Shown in pieces: positions 26,924 to 35,321 of a DNA stretch of 64,000 nt. Both the position numbers and the translations under genes were made by a program. The notes under the pieces are model-generated. The model made no database searches. It saw nothing but the letters and a program-made list of their open reading frames with translations, and was not told the DNA's origin. The first letter of the stretch is position 1. Every line of letters begins with the position of its first letter. The stretch is from Robertkochia aurantiaca (GTDB lineage: Bacteria; Bacteroidota; Bacteroidia; Flavobacteriales; Flavobacteriaceae): contig NZ_JAINZS010000001.1 in the NCBI RefSeq assembly GCF_020166495.1, forward strand, positions 248,001 to 312,000, given 5' to 3'.

Positions 26924-27226
26924 ATGAAAACTGTACCAACCATTCGGTTTTATGCTTCATTGCTCCTGTTGCTGTTTATTTTCACTAAAACAGCAGGAGT
27001 TCATGGCTTTACGCATCCTTCCGATGAAGATGGTACGGAACAATGTTTTGTCTGTGAATATGCGGTTATTCAAGCCGTGACTCCTTGCGATCATGAAGGA
27101 GAACAGGATTACCTCTCACAGCCGCTCACGACTATAGTTTCTATTGAAAAGACCTTCCATCGTTTTTTCTTTGTACGCAAATCCACTGAGAACAGACTTT
27201 TCAGTCGCCCTCCCCCTGTCGGATGA
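26924..27226 (+). CDS. Small His/Cys-containing exported protein
   Basis: A 100-aa protein with an N-terminal hydrophobic segment (FYASLLLLLFIFTKTAGVHG) that is a signal peptide or anchor. It continues with HGFTH, a CFVCEYAVI motif and later CDHEGEQ; the closely spaced His and Cys residues suggest metal binding. It ends in a Pro-rich RPPPVG. I do not recognise a named family, though similar small proteins precede metal-related TonB receptors in Bacteroidota. A GTG at 26921 is also possible. It is followed 57 nt later by the TonB receptor and shares the promoter with it, suggesting a role in metal sensing or handing over metal ions (inference). Confidence 0.65.
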   Translation: MKTVPTIRFYASLLLLLFIFTKTAGVHGFTHPSDEDGTEQCFVCEYAVIQAVTPCDHEGEQDYLSQPLTTIVSIEKTFHRFFFVRKSTENRLFSRPPPVG

Positions 27227-27283
27227 TCTAACCTGATCTGCGCTGACAATTAATAATTCCGAACCGGAAACCCTTTAACTTTT

Positions 27284-29692
27284 ATGAGATCAATTTTGTT
27301 ATCTGTCATCAGTATGTTGACAGGATTAACCCTATACGCACAGGATTGCGATGCCATCCTGATCGGAGATGTGGTAGATTTTCACGACGGTGATCCACTT
27401 GTCGGGGCTGTGGTTATTGCCATAGGAACCGACAAACAGGCCGTTACCGATTTTTACGGGAAATTTACCATAGACGGGGTGTGCAATGGAAAACTCAGCC
27501 TGCAGGTCTCCCATCCCCTTTGCAAAACCATTATTAAGGAAGTCATGATCGAAGGAAACAGCTATACAGAGATCAGGCTGGAGCACCATCTGGAGGAGCT
27601 TGGAGAGGTCGTTGTTACCGGGGAGTCTCTTGATACCGAAACCCGTACGGCCCAGGAAGCCGTATTGAAAACCGAAACCATCGAAAAGTACAGTGCAGGA
27701 AACCTGGGGCAGGCTCTTAAGGAAGTGAGCGGCGTCTCATCTCTGAGTACGGGAAGTACCATCGTCAAACCCGTTATTCAAGGCCTGCACAGCAGTCGTA
27801 TTATCATTATGAATAACGGAACCCGCCTTCAAGACCAGGAATGGGGTATCGACCATGCTCCAAACATAGATGTGAATACGGCAGGTCGTATTTCTGTGAT
27901 CAAGGGAGCAGCAGCTCTTCAATATGGAGGTGATGCTGTAGGAGGCACAATCGTGGTTGAACCCGGGAGAATAAATATGAACGATTCGATCTATGGAAAG
28001 ACCATACTCACAGGAGCCAGCAATGGACGCGGTGGCGGATTGACCAGTCAGATCACCAAAAGCTACGACAATGGCTGGTTCGTGAACCTGCAGGGAACCC
28101 TCAATCGCTACGGTGATTTCAGATCTCCCGATTATTACCTGACCAATACCGGTTTTTACGAAAAAAACTTCTCCATTCGAACCGGTTTGAATAAGTTCAC
28201 ATACGGGTTTTCTGCCAACTATTCTTACTTTGATAACAAGATCGGCATTTTAAGAGCGTCTCATATAGGGAACCTCCAAGACCTGGAAAGAGCTATCAAC
28301 AGCGATCAGCCACTGAGAATCGATCCTTTCTCTTATGATATCAATGCTCCTCGTCAACGGGTGATACACCGCCTGTTCAAGCTGGATTTCTTCAAGAGGT
28401 TCAGCGGCCTTGGCAAACTGGAATTACAATATGATTATCAACAGAACAATCGCCTGGAGTTCGATATCAGAAGGGGTGATGACAGCAATAAACCTTCGAT
28501 CGATCTGGAGCTGACCACTCATACATTCATGGCCGACCTCGATTTTGATTCCGGAAGGAACGTACATATGAAAACCGGGATACTTCTCAGGTATCAGGAG
28601 AACTTTCCCGATCCTGACACAGGGGTGCGAAGACTCATACCCGATTACGAAAAATACGAAGCGGGAGTGTATCTCACCGGATTGTGGAACCTGAGTTCAG
28701 ACCTTCTCCTGGAAGCCGGAGGGCGTTACGATTTTGTAAGAATGGATGCCCTTAAATTTTATGAGACCAGCCGTTGGAACCAGCAAAATTACCAAAGTGA
28801 TTTTGCAGGGATCATCATTGAAGACCTCGGAGACCAATTGCTAACAAACCCCGTTTTTGATTACCATAACCTGGCAGCCTCAGCAGGAGCCCGGTATCAT
28901 TTTTCTAATGAAGGGCAGCTTTCTCTGAACTATACCCTCTCACAAAGAGCCCCCAACCCGTCGGAACTTTTCAGCGACGGTCTGCACCACTCCAACGCGA
29001 CCATCGAGCTTGGCGACCTGAGAATAGATCAGGAAGTTTCTCATAAAGTTTCTCTGACAGTGGAAAAGAATATTGGAAAACTTTCCTTCAGTGTGGCTCC
29101 CTACCTGAATTATATCAATGATTACATATTTCTTGAACCTACCGGAGCTGAGCAAACCATACGCGGAGCTTTCCCGGTTTGGTCTTATAAACAGACCAAT
29201 GCCCGGTTTTTAGGGGTTGATCTCGATGCCGCCTATAGCTTTAACGAACACTGGAGTCTGTCGAATAAAACCGCCTTTCTGAAGGCCAAAGATGTAGGTC
29301 AGAACAGAGCTCTGATCGATATTCCTGCAGTGAATACCAGCACAACCCTGAGCTTCACCAAAAGATCATGGAAAGATCTGAGCATTAACCTGACAAGTGA
29401 TTATGTATTCCGTCAAAATGAATTTCCTGATAACAATTTTACTATAGAAGTTATTGAAAACGGCTCACTGGTTGAGAAGGAAGTAGATATCAGTACTCCT
29501 CCCGATGCCTATCACCTACTGGGTATCGACGCCAGGACCCGTTTTGAACTGGGGAATAACAGCGATCTCACACTCGGATTGATCGCTACCAACCTGTTCG
29601 ATACAAACTACCGTGATTATCTGAACCGATTGCGATATTATGCAGATGATCTCGGAAGAAACGTTCAATTACAAATTAAATTCACCTATTAA
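27284..29692 (+). CDS. TonB-dependent outer-membrane receptor, probably for a metal
   Basis: An 802-aa receptor: signal peptide (about 1-19), a carboxypeptidase-regulatory-like domain (about 25-110; LVGAVVIAIGTDKQAVTDFY), a TonB-box-like GEVVVTGESL near 110, the plug domain (about 130-230) and a 22-strand-type beta-barrel ending in the aromatic LQIKFTY. The plug segment STIVKPVIQGLHSSRIIIMN followed by GTRLQDQEWGIDHAP resembles ZnuD-like zinc/haem receptors, so metal uptake is the favoured role (inference). It is flanked by a His/Cys-rich small protein and a lipoprotein in one operon, with an operator-like inverted repeat upstream. There is no SusD partner, so polysaccharide uptake is unlikely. 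Confidence 0.9.
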   Translation: MRSILLSVISMLTGLTLYAQDCDAILIGDVVDFHDGDPLVGAVVIAIGTDKQAVTDFYGKFTIDGVCNGKLSLQVSHPLCKTIIKEVMIEGNSYTEIRLEHHLEELGEVVVTGESLDTETRTAQEAVLKTETIEKYSAGNLGQALKEVSGVSSLSTGSTIVKPVIQGLHSSRIIIMNNGTRLQDQEWGIDHAPNIDVNTAGRISVIKGAAALQYGGDAVGGTIVVEPGRINMNDSIYGKTILTGASNGRGGGLTSQITKSYDNGWFVNLQGTLNRYGDFRSPDYYLTNTGFYEKNFSIRTGLNKFTYGFSANYSYFDNKIGILRASHIGNLQDLERAINSDQPLRIDPFSYDINAPRQRVIHRLFKLDFFKRFSGLGKLELQYDYQQNNRLEFDIRRGDDSNKPSIDLELTTHTFMADLDFDSGRNVHMKTGILLRYQENFPDPDTGVRRLIPDYEKYEAGVYLTGLWNLSSDLLLEAGGRYDFVRMDALKFYETSRWNQQNYQSDFAGIIIEDLGDQLLTNPVFDYHNLAASAGARYHFSNEGQLSLNYTLSQRAPNPSELFSDGLHHSNATIELGDLRIDQEVSHKVSLTVEKNIGKLSFSVAPYLNYINDYIFLEPTGAEQTIRGAFPVWSYKQTNARFLGVDLDAAYSFNEHWSLSNKTAFLKAKDVGQNRALIDIPAVNTSTTLSFTKRSWKDLSINLTSDYVFRQNEFPDNNFTIEVIENGSLVEKEVDISTPPDAYHLLGIDARTRFELGNNSDLTLGLIATNLFDTNYRDYLNRLRYYADDLGRNVQLQIKFTY

Positions 29693-29707
29693 TTAAATTC
29701 AATCACT

Positions 29708-30247
29708 ATGAAAAACAGCAAATTATTAGCACTTATGTTCCTTGGAACAAGCCTGTTCACCTCCTGTTCAGATGACGATACCCCTGAGGTAATCAACGAA
29801 GAAGAGCTGATCACTCAGGTAACTCTTGACCTGACAGAAGTCGGTACCGGAACCACCCAAAGCGTGGTTTGGAATGTGGGCGAAGCCGCTCCAAACATTA
29901 CCATAAACAGCGGTAGTTCATACGAGGTCGAAGTCGGATTTTTCGATGCCTCTACCCCCAGCGATGTGGAAAACATCACCGAGGAGGTCATTGCAGAGGC
30001 CGATGAGCACCAGGTTTTCTACGAGATTGCAAACGCAAGCCTGGAAATCGATCCCGCTACAGATGATTTCGAAGACAGCAGTAATAATCCCGTGGGGATT
30101 CGTACCGTATGGACAGGATCAGGAACAACTGCGGGTGTGGTTCGCGTATACCTGATTCATGAGCCGGTAAGTAAAACAGGAAATACGCGTGGAGATTTCG
30201 GCGGAGAAACCGACGTTGAAGCCGATTTTAATATCATCATCAACTAA
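29708..30247 (+). CDS. Lipoprotein encoded with the TonB receptor
   Basis: A 179-aa protein with a lipoprotein signal (lipobox LFTSC, Cys20) followed by a very acidic stretch (SDDDTPEVINEEEL). The mature domain is beta-rich and strongly acidic (for example YEVEVGFFDAS, ENITEEVIAEADEHQVFYEI), ends in VEADFNIIIN, and has few basic residues. No catalytic motif is visible. The gene begins 15 nt after the receptor stop and ends 24 nt before a strong terminator, so it is the last member of the operon. A likely role is a surface or periplasmic metal- or ligand-binding partner of the receptor (inference from position and acidity). Confidence 0.75.
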   Translation: MKNSKLLALMFLGTSLFTSCSDDDTPEVINEEELITQVTLDLTEVGTGTTQSVVWNVGEAAPNITINSGSSYEVEVGFFDASTPSDVENITEEVIAEADEHQVFYEIANASLEIDPATDDFEDSSNNPVGIRTVWTGSGTTAGVVRVYLIHEPVSKTGNTRGDFGGETDVEADFNIIIN

Positions 30248-30271
30248 CTCCCGGAAAGCATAAAAAAGAAG

Positions 30272-30304
30272 ATCCCCATTTCCCGGCGAAATGGGGATTT
30301 TTTT
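30272..30304. terminator. Bidirectional terminator between convergent genes
   Basis: Perfect 11-bp stem ATCCCCATTTC / GAAATGGGGAT with a CCGGC loop. On the plus strand it is followed by TTTTTTT; on the minus strand by CTTCTTTTTT. It therefore can stop both the TonB-receptor operon and the small membrane protein gene ending at 30303. Confidence 0.92.
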
Positions 30305-30596
30305 ATGTAGTTGCCGCTTTGGCGGTCTTTTTACTGAAAACATAGGTATAAAACCACATCAGGGTAAAAGTGGGAATGATATCCAAACCAGGCACCAATT
30401 CTTCAACAAAACTGACTATCCCGGCTATCTGCCCTTTTCTGCTTTTGTACATTCTGGTCATAAGCCAGCCTGCTACGGGGGCCCAAAGAAAATCTGCAAA
30501 CTCTCCTATTCCGGGATAGAGGTAAGAAGCCATTCCTACCAGGTCGAAAAGGATTCCCAGTACAAGGAGGGAGTATTTTTTTCTTTTAGAATCCAT
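30303..30596 (-). CDS. Small conserved membrane protein
   Basis: A 97-aa protein with two or three hydrophobic segments (SLLVLGILFDLVGMASYLY; FLWAPVAGWLMTRMY; IIPTFTLMWFYTYVF). Short motifs DLVGMASYLYPGIGEF and EELVPGLDIIPTFT look conserved, and I have seen similar sequences in Bacteroidota, but no function is known to me. Start ATG at 30596 follows a basic N-terminus (MDSKRKKY). Upstream on the same strand is folE, 49 nt away, so it may be the third gene of the msrA-folE unit. Its stop lies inside the shared bidirectional terminator. Confidence 0.75.
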   Translation of the reverse strand: MDSKRKKYSLLVLGILFDLVGMASYLYPGIGEFADFLWAPVAGWLMTRMYKSRKGQIAGIVSFVEELVPGLDIIPTFTLMWFYTYVFSKKTAKAATT

Positions 30597-30645
30597 TTAT
30601 CAAATGTAAAAAAAGCAGGGGGTATTTAAAAACCCTGTGAACAGT

Positions 30646-31242
30646 CTATCCGAGATCTGAGCTGATCAATTTCAGGAACTCATTACGGGTTTCCTGCTTC
30701 TCGAATTGTCCTCTGAAACCTGAAGTGGTGGTTACCGAATTCTGCTTTTGAACACCGCGCATCATCATACACATATGAGAAGCTTCGATTACCACAGCCA
30801 CCCCTTTTGGTTTTAGCGTCTTATTGATACATTCAAGTATGTCATGGGTAAGGCGCTCCTGAACCTGCAGACGACGGGCAAAAACATCTACAATACGAGG
30901 CAACTTGCTCAAACCCACAATATATCCATCAGGAATGTAGGCGATGTGAGCCTTTCCAAAAAAAGGAAGCATATGATGCTCACATAAGGAATATAATTCG
31001 ATGTCTTTAACGATTACCATCTCGTTGTAATCTTCACGAAACATGGCGCTCTTCAATATGGCAGAAGCATCCTGATAATATCCCTGGGTAAGAAACTGCA
31101 TGGCTTTTGCCGCTCTTTCCGGCGTCTTTACGAGTCCTTCCCTTTCAGTGTCTTCTCCGAGTTCCTCTATGATTTGCTTGTACCGATTTCTTACTTCATC
31201 GGTTATTTTGATATTGTATTCTTCGAAGGTTTTATACGGCAT
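30646..31242 (-). CDS. folE: GTP cyclohydrolase I
   Basis: A 198-aa enzyme converting GTP to 7,8-dihydroneopterin triphosphate, the first step of folate/tetrahydropterin synthesis. [20 protein letters not shown] holds the zinc-binding Cys and His, and [18 protein letters not shown] provides the third ligand Cys and substrate residues; TSGFRGQF is near the C-terminus. The zinc ligands are complete, so this is the classical metal-dependent type IA enzyme. The ATG overlaps the end of msrA by 11 bp, indicating translational coupling within an operon; both read from the promoter at about 31820. Confidence 0.95.
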   Translation of the reverse strand: MPYKTFEEYNIKITDEVRNRYKQIIEELGEDTEREGLVKTPERAAKAMQFLTQGYYQDASAILKSAMFREDYNEMVIVKDIELYSLCEHHMLPFFGKAHIAYIPDGYIVGLSKLPRIVDVFARRLQVQERLTHDILECINKTLKPKGVAVVIEASHMCMMMRGVQKQNSVTTTSGFRGQFEKQETRNEFLKLISSDLG

Positions 31243-31795
31243 TAGTGGTGTTCTTTAGTTTTGATTTGTATAAGGTACGTAGTTTTTCCAATTTAGGATC
31301 GATGATCACCTGGCAGTAAGGCTGTGATCTGTTGTGTTTATAATAATCCTGGTGGAAGTCTTCAGCAGGATAAAACGGACCCGCAGGACTTAGTTCTGTT
31401 ACGATCTTACCGTTAAAGATGCGCTCCTCCTCCAACATCTCTATGAATGAACGGGCCTGCCGGCGTTCCTCCTCGGTATGATAAAATATCGCTGAACGGT
31501 ACTGACTTCCGATGTCATTGCCCTGCCTGTTCAATGTGGTCGGATCATGCGTGGCAAAAAAGATTTCGAGTAAACCCCTGAAGCTTATCACATCAGGATC
31601 ATAGGTGATTTTAACTCCCTCGGCATGTCCCGTTCTTCCGGTACATATCTCCCGGTAAGCAGGATTCTTTATGCTTCCGCCCGTATATCCCGAGACCACT
31701 TCGTGCACTCCTTCCAGGCGTTCGAAAACCGCCTCAGTGCACCAAAAGCAGCCGCCGGCCAGTAAGGCTGTTCTTAAATTGCTTTCTTCCTTCAT
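31232..31795 (-). CDS. msrA: Peptide-methionine (S)-S-oxide reductase
   Basis: A 187-aa enzyme that repairs oxidised methionine. The catalytic Cys lies in [58 protein letters not shown] and EDFHQDYY are the standard MsrA segments. No signal peptide is seen, so it is probably cytoplasmic. It starts the msrA-folE unit, overlapping folE by 11 bp. A 17-bp palindrome overlapping a -7 box lies 28 bp upstream of its ATG and may couple expression to redox or other stress (inference). Length and motifs are complete. Confidence 0.95.
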   Translation of the reverse strand: MKEESNLRTALLAGGCFWCTEAVFERLEGVHEVVSGYTGGSIKNPAYREICTGRTGHAEGVKITYDPDVISFRGLLEIFFATHDPTTLNRQGNDIGSQYRSAIFYHTEEERRQARSFIEMLEEERIFNGKIVTELSPAGPFYPAEDFHQDYYKHNRSQPYCQVIIDPKLEKLRTLYKSKLKNTTNAV

Positions 31796-31818
31796 AGCAT
31801 TTTTCCAGTTTTGTTTAA

Positions 31819-31839
31819 CAAATTTATCAAATTGATAAA
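31819..31839 (-). promoter_or_regulatory. Palindrome overlapping the msrA-folE promoter
   Basis: TTTATCAA (31823-31830), one central base, and TTGATAAA (31832-31839) form a 17-bp perfect palindrome. TAAATTTG on the minus strand (31826-31819) matches the TAnnTTTG -7 box, so operator and promoter overlap by four bases, 24-28 nt before the msrA ATG. Confidence 0.5.
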
Positions 31840-31983
31840 CATTATAAGTCTTTTTAACTAAGTATTGGCAATTCCCTTAAACCAGGCCGCTTTTAGTCGT
31901 GCAATCAACAAGGGTATTTCAAAAAACATGCCTTTTGTTTAATACTCAGGGTTTGCTTATTTTCACGGGCTATTACATACTAC

Positions 31984-32646
31984 ATGATCCAAGCCACTAA
32001 TATACATAAGTCGTACGGCGATTTAGAAGTTTTAAAGGGTGTTGACATCAACATCGGGAAAGGAGAAATCGTCTCTATTGTAGGTGCTTCAGGAGCCGGT
32101 AAAACAACGCTTTTACAAATTTTAGGCACTCTTGATAAACCCGATGACCCTGCCGGTTGTTCCATACGTATCAACAAACAGGAAGTAAACAGACTCAATG
32201 ATAAACAGCTGGCGAGATTCAGGAATGACCATATAGGTTTCATTTTTCAGTTCCACCAGTTGCTCCCTGAGTTTACAGCCCTTGAGAATGTTTGCCTCCC
32301 GGCTTATATTCAAAAGAAAAGCAAAGCTGAAGCAGAGGCTCGTGCAAAAGAACTTTTGGAGTTCCTGGGGTTGGCAAACAGAATAGATCACAAGCCAGAT
32401 GCCCTTTCAGGAGGGGAACAACAACGGGTAGCCGTTGCCAGGGCCCTGATGAATAAACCCGATGTGGTGTTCGCAGACGAGCCCAGTGGTAACCTTGATT
32501 CTGAGGGAGCTGAAAAACTGCACCGCCTGTTCTTCGATCTGAGAGAGCAGTTCGGACAAACCTTTGTCATCGTTACTCATAACCGCGAACTGGCTGATAT
32601 GGCCGACAGAAAACTGGTTATGGTCGATGGGCTGATCGAACAATAA
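31984..32646 (+). CDS. lolD: ABC transporter ATP-binding protein, LolD type
   Basis: A 220-aa ATPase of the MacB/LolD subfamily, which extracts lipoproteins from the inner membrane or drives related mechanotransmission. Walker A is GASGAGKTT, the Q-loop lies in [18 protein letters not shown], the signature is [15 protein letters not shown], Walker B is [13 protein letters not shown] and the switch His is in [10 protein letters not shown]. The short length and [10 protein letters not shown] segment fit LolD. No permease gene (lolC/E) is adjacent; the membrane partner must be elsewhere, as is common in Bacteroidota. It is followed 13 nt later by the TIGR02757 gene. Confidence 0.9.
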   Translation: MIQATNIHKSYGDLEVLKGVDINIGKGEIVSIVGASGAGKTTLLQILGTLDKPDDPAGCSIRINKQEVNRLNDKQLARFRNDHIGFIFQFHQLLPEFTALENVCLPAYIQKKSKAEAEARAKELLEFLGLANRIDHKPDALSGGEQQRVAVARALMNKPDVVFADEPSGNLDSEGAEKLHRLFFDLREQFGQTFVIVTHNRELADMADRKLVMVDGLIEQ

Positions 32647-32659
32647 AAAGGTTGCCAAT

Positions 32660-33433
32660 ATGTCAATACCCAAGGGGAAGGATTTAAAGTTATTTTTAGA
32701 CCAAAAAGCCGATTTTTACAACCGTCCGGATTTTATTGATACTGATCCTATTCAGATACCCCGCTCCTTTTCTCAGAAGGAAGATATAGAGATCTCCGGA
32801 TTCCTGGCAGCTACCATCGCCTGGGGAAACCGAACCAGCATTATCAATAATGCTAAAAAAATGATGGAGCTGATGGATGGAGCTCCCTTTGATTTTATTT
32901 CCAACCACACAGACGATGAGCTTCAGAAGCTTGTACCTTTTGTGCACCGCACCTTTAACGGTTATGATTTCATACAGTTCGCTCAAAGTCTTCAGCATAT
33001 TTACCGGGAGCATGGAGGCCTTGAAACCGTATTTGCCTCTGCAGCCTCAGGTCAAAACCTCCAGCCGGCGATCAGTACATTTAAAGCCATATTTTTTGAA
33101 AAGGAACACCTCCCCAGAACGCGTAAACACATCTCAGACCCCGTAAGGGGATCAGCTGCCAAGCGAATCAATATGTTTCTCAGGTGGATGGTAAGAAAGG
33201 ATGACAAGGGCGTCGACCTTGGTATTTGGAACTCCCTTTCCCCTTCACAGCTGTCTTGTCCGCTTGACGTGCATTCAGGTAAGGTTGCACGAAAGCTAGG
33301 TCTTCTCAAGCGCAAACAGAACGATGCCAAGGCAGTGATTGAACTTGATAAGGCCCTGAGAAAATTAAACCCCGAAGATCCGGTAGTTTATGATTTTGCA
33401 CTCTTCGGTCTCGGGGTATTTGAAAAGTTCTGA
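32660..33433 (+). CDS. TIGR02757 family protein
   Basis: A 257-aa protein of the DUF2400/TIGR02757 family, function unknown. The segments DFIDTDPIQIPRSFSQKEDI, EISGFLAATIAWGNRTSII, RMFLRWM-like NMFLRWMVRKDDKGVDLGIW and LSCPLDVHSGKVARKLGLL are recognisable. The LRWMVR...DxGxW...PLDVH arrangement resembles the helix-hairpin-helix DNA glycosylase/LigA-like fold proposed for the family, but this is from memory. It is co-oriented with lolD (13 nt gap), a pairing that I recall from other Flavobacteriia. It converges with the peroxidase gene, with 9 nt between stops. Confidence 0.85.
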   Translation: MSIPKGKDLKLFLDQKADFYNRPDFIDTDPIQIPRSFSQKEDIEISGFLAATIAWGNRTSIINNAKKMMELMDGAPFDFISNHTDDELQKLVPFVHRTFNGYDFIQFAQSLQHIYREHGGLETVFASAASGQNLQPAISTFKAIFFEKEHLPRTRKHISDPVRGSAAKRINMFLRWMVRKDDKGVDLGIWNSLSPSQLSCPLDVHSGKVARKLGLLKRKQNDAKAVIELDKALRKLNPEDPVVYDFALFGLGVFEKF

Positions 33434-33442
33434 CAACAGGCT

Positions 33443-35242
33443 TTACAATTGCTTTACCGGCACGTCTGTGAGGGATTTCATAAATGCCACCAGGGCCTTT
33501 TGTTCTTCTTCGGTTAAGTCAAGTTTATCAAAGGGAAGGGTTTGATGAGGCAGGTCCATTCCCAGTCCGGCTCCCCCACCCTGATTGTAAAAATCAACTA
33601 CCTGTTCAAGGCTGTCATAGACCCCATTGTGCATGTAAGGTGCCGTCAATGCCACATTTCTTACGCCTGGGGTTTTGAACATACCCTTATGTATCGGCTG
33701 TTCGAATTTCCAGAAAAACCCGAGATCGGTATCAAGACTGTTATTCGCTGCAGTAGCCGGCACTCCTATCACCTCTTTTTCGGTTTCCTTATAAAAAGGC
33801 GGTACCGTTCCGTTGGTCAGGGGTATGAAATGACAGGTAGCACAAAGAGCTTTTCCGGTAAACAGATTGAAGCCCTTCTTTTCCAGTTCGGTGTAAGTAT
33901 CAGCTTCACCCCTGATATTACGATCAAACTTTGAATTGAATCCGTTCAGGGTACTTATGTAGGAAGCTATAGCCTTTACCACCTCTGTGTTTCTCGCAGA
34001 TACCCCTCCATAGGCTTCTTCGAATAATCTGATATAAGCGGTATCCTTAAGAATTTCATCAGAAAAACGATGTACAGGAGTGTCGAATTCCTTTTCGTTG
34101 GTAAATACCATCCCCACCTGATCGATAATATTTTCGGCCCTTCCGTCCCAGAAGAAATTTTGCTGAAATGCAGCATTCACCAGCGTTGGAGTATTTCTTT
34201 GAAGAAGCTCTCCGCGATTATCAAAATTGACCCTCAGTTGGTCGGTCCACGCTTTCGACGGGAGGTGACAGGTGGCACAAGACATCTTTCCGTCTTGTGA
34301 TAAGTTCTTTTCGAAAAAGAGTTTTTCTCCAAGGGCAATCTGTTTTTCGTTTGGATCAGCATTTCTTGCAGGCGTAAAATACTTCAGGTTAAACGAATTG
34401 CTCTCAAAGAAAGTTGGTGCGTCAAAATTAAAAGGAAAGTCATCTCTTCCTTTCCATAATCCTGAACGCTTTCTCATCTCTACCCAACTACGAGTTAGAG
34501 GGTTCATATATTCCCTTATGAATTCATAACGATCGAAATTTTCAAAATCGTCTGATTTTTCAAGATATGTGACTGCCCTGGCGATAGTTTCTTTTAGTTT
34601 ACCATCAAGTTCAGGATCTTTCTCTTCCATTAAAGGCGAAAGGCTGGCACTGTAAACATCATTTAGAGAACGCAACGATTCGGCAGATTCGGTTATTCCG
34701 GCCTGACTTACCGGGGTATCAAATCCCGTAATGCCATGTGTGATGATACGCAATAATTGCTGATGTGTGCTTATAAAAAAACGCTCAGCATTGACTTCTC
34801 TCTTTTTTACCTGCCTCAGCAGGTTCTGCATCAAACCTCTGGTCACAAATACCTCATGCCTGAATAACCGATCATCATCGATGCCTTCATAGATACTTTC
34901 CTCTATTTTTTGAAGTCCGACGGGAGGCATGGTTCTGAGATTATCTTCCTTGAAAACAGGCAGTGCCGGTCCGTTTACACGATGTCCTACCTCCGGGTTC
35001 AGATAAGCTATAAAAGGCTCTGCCCGCTTAAAATTTATTCTTACCCGATGAAAGAGCTCCCTGGAATTCGAATGACTTGCAGTCATCTTTTCAAGGCTTT
35101 CAAGATCTTTAATTGCCTGTTCGAGGCTGGATTGGTAGTAGTCGTGTGCCGCAGTCCAATCGGGACCCAGCATAGTCTGAGGATTATTTCGGCATCCCGC
35201 GATGAGAACAGATAGCAGTAACAGTAAATAGGCTTTATTCAT
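33443..35242 (-). CDS. Di-heme cytochrome c peroxidase-like lipoprotein with N-terminal extension
   Basis: A 599-aa lipoprotein (lipobox LIAGC, Cys17). Two c-type haem motifs, CATCH at 322-326 and CATCH at 467-471, with LPSKAWTDQL, FFWDGRAENI and KTPGVRNVALTAPYMHNGVY, place residues 285-595 in the CcpA/MauG family of periplasmic di-haem peroxidases. The first 260 mature residues are helical and not part of normal peroxidases; an imelysin-like fold is possible. This extension makes the protein almost twice the usual 320-350 residues. It lies 79 nt downstream of the PhoX-like lipoprotein gene on the same strand, with a strong hairpin between them, so both are probably co-expressed at the envelope. 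Confidence 0.88.
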   Translation of the reverse strand: MNKAYLLLLLSVLIAGCRNNPQTMLGPDWTAAHDYYQSSLEQAIKDLESLEKMTASHSNSRELFHRVRINFKRAEPFIAYLNPEVGHRVNGPALPVFKEDNLRTMPPVGLQKIEESIYEGIDDDRLFRHEVFVTRGLMQNLLRQVKKREVNAERFFISTHQQLLRIITHGITGFDTPVSQAGITESAESLRSLNDVYSASLSPLMEEKDPELDGKLKETIARAVTYLEKSDDFENFDRYEFIREYMNPLTRSWVEMRKRSGLWKGRDDFPFNFDAPTFFESNSFNLKYFTPARNADPNEKQIALGEKLFFEKNLSQDGKMSCATCHLPSKAWTDQLRVNFDNRGELLQRNTPTLVNAAFQQNFFWDGRAENIIDQVGMVFTNEKEFDTPVHRFSDEILKDTAYIRLFEEAYGGVSARNTEVVKAIASYISTLNGFNSKFDRNIRGEADTYTELEKKGFNLFTGKALCATCHFIPLTNGTVPPFYKETEKEVIGVPATAANNSLDTDLGFFWKFEQPIHKGMFKTPGVRNVALTAPYMHNGVYDSLEQVVDFYNQGGGAGLGMDLPHQTLPFDKLDLTEEEQKALVAFMKSLTDVPVKQL

Positions 35243-35263
35243 GACGATTTCTTTTAATAAAGA

Positions 35264-35286
35264 GATCCCCGTATCATACGGGGATC
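35264..35286 (-). terminator. Near-perfect palindromic hairpin between PhoX-like and peroxidase genes
   Basis: GATCCCCGTAT and ATACGGGGATC are 11-bp perfect inverted arms with one base between them. On the minus strand it is followed by TCTCTTTATTAAAAG, a poor T-run, so it may be a partial terminator or an mRNA stabiliser within the operon. A GGTTGGTTGATTGGTTGGTG simple-sequence stretch (35289-35308) sits beside it, just after the PhoX-like stop. Confidence 0.55.
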
Positions 35287-35321
35287 CCTGGTTGGTTGAT
35301 TGGTTGGTGGTGGTGAGTCAC

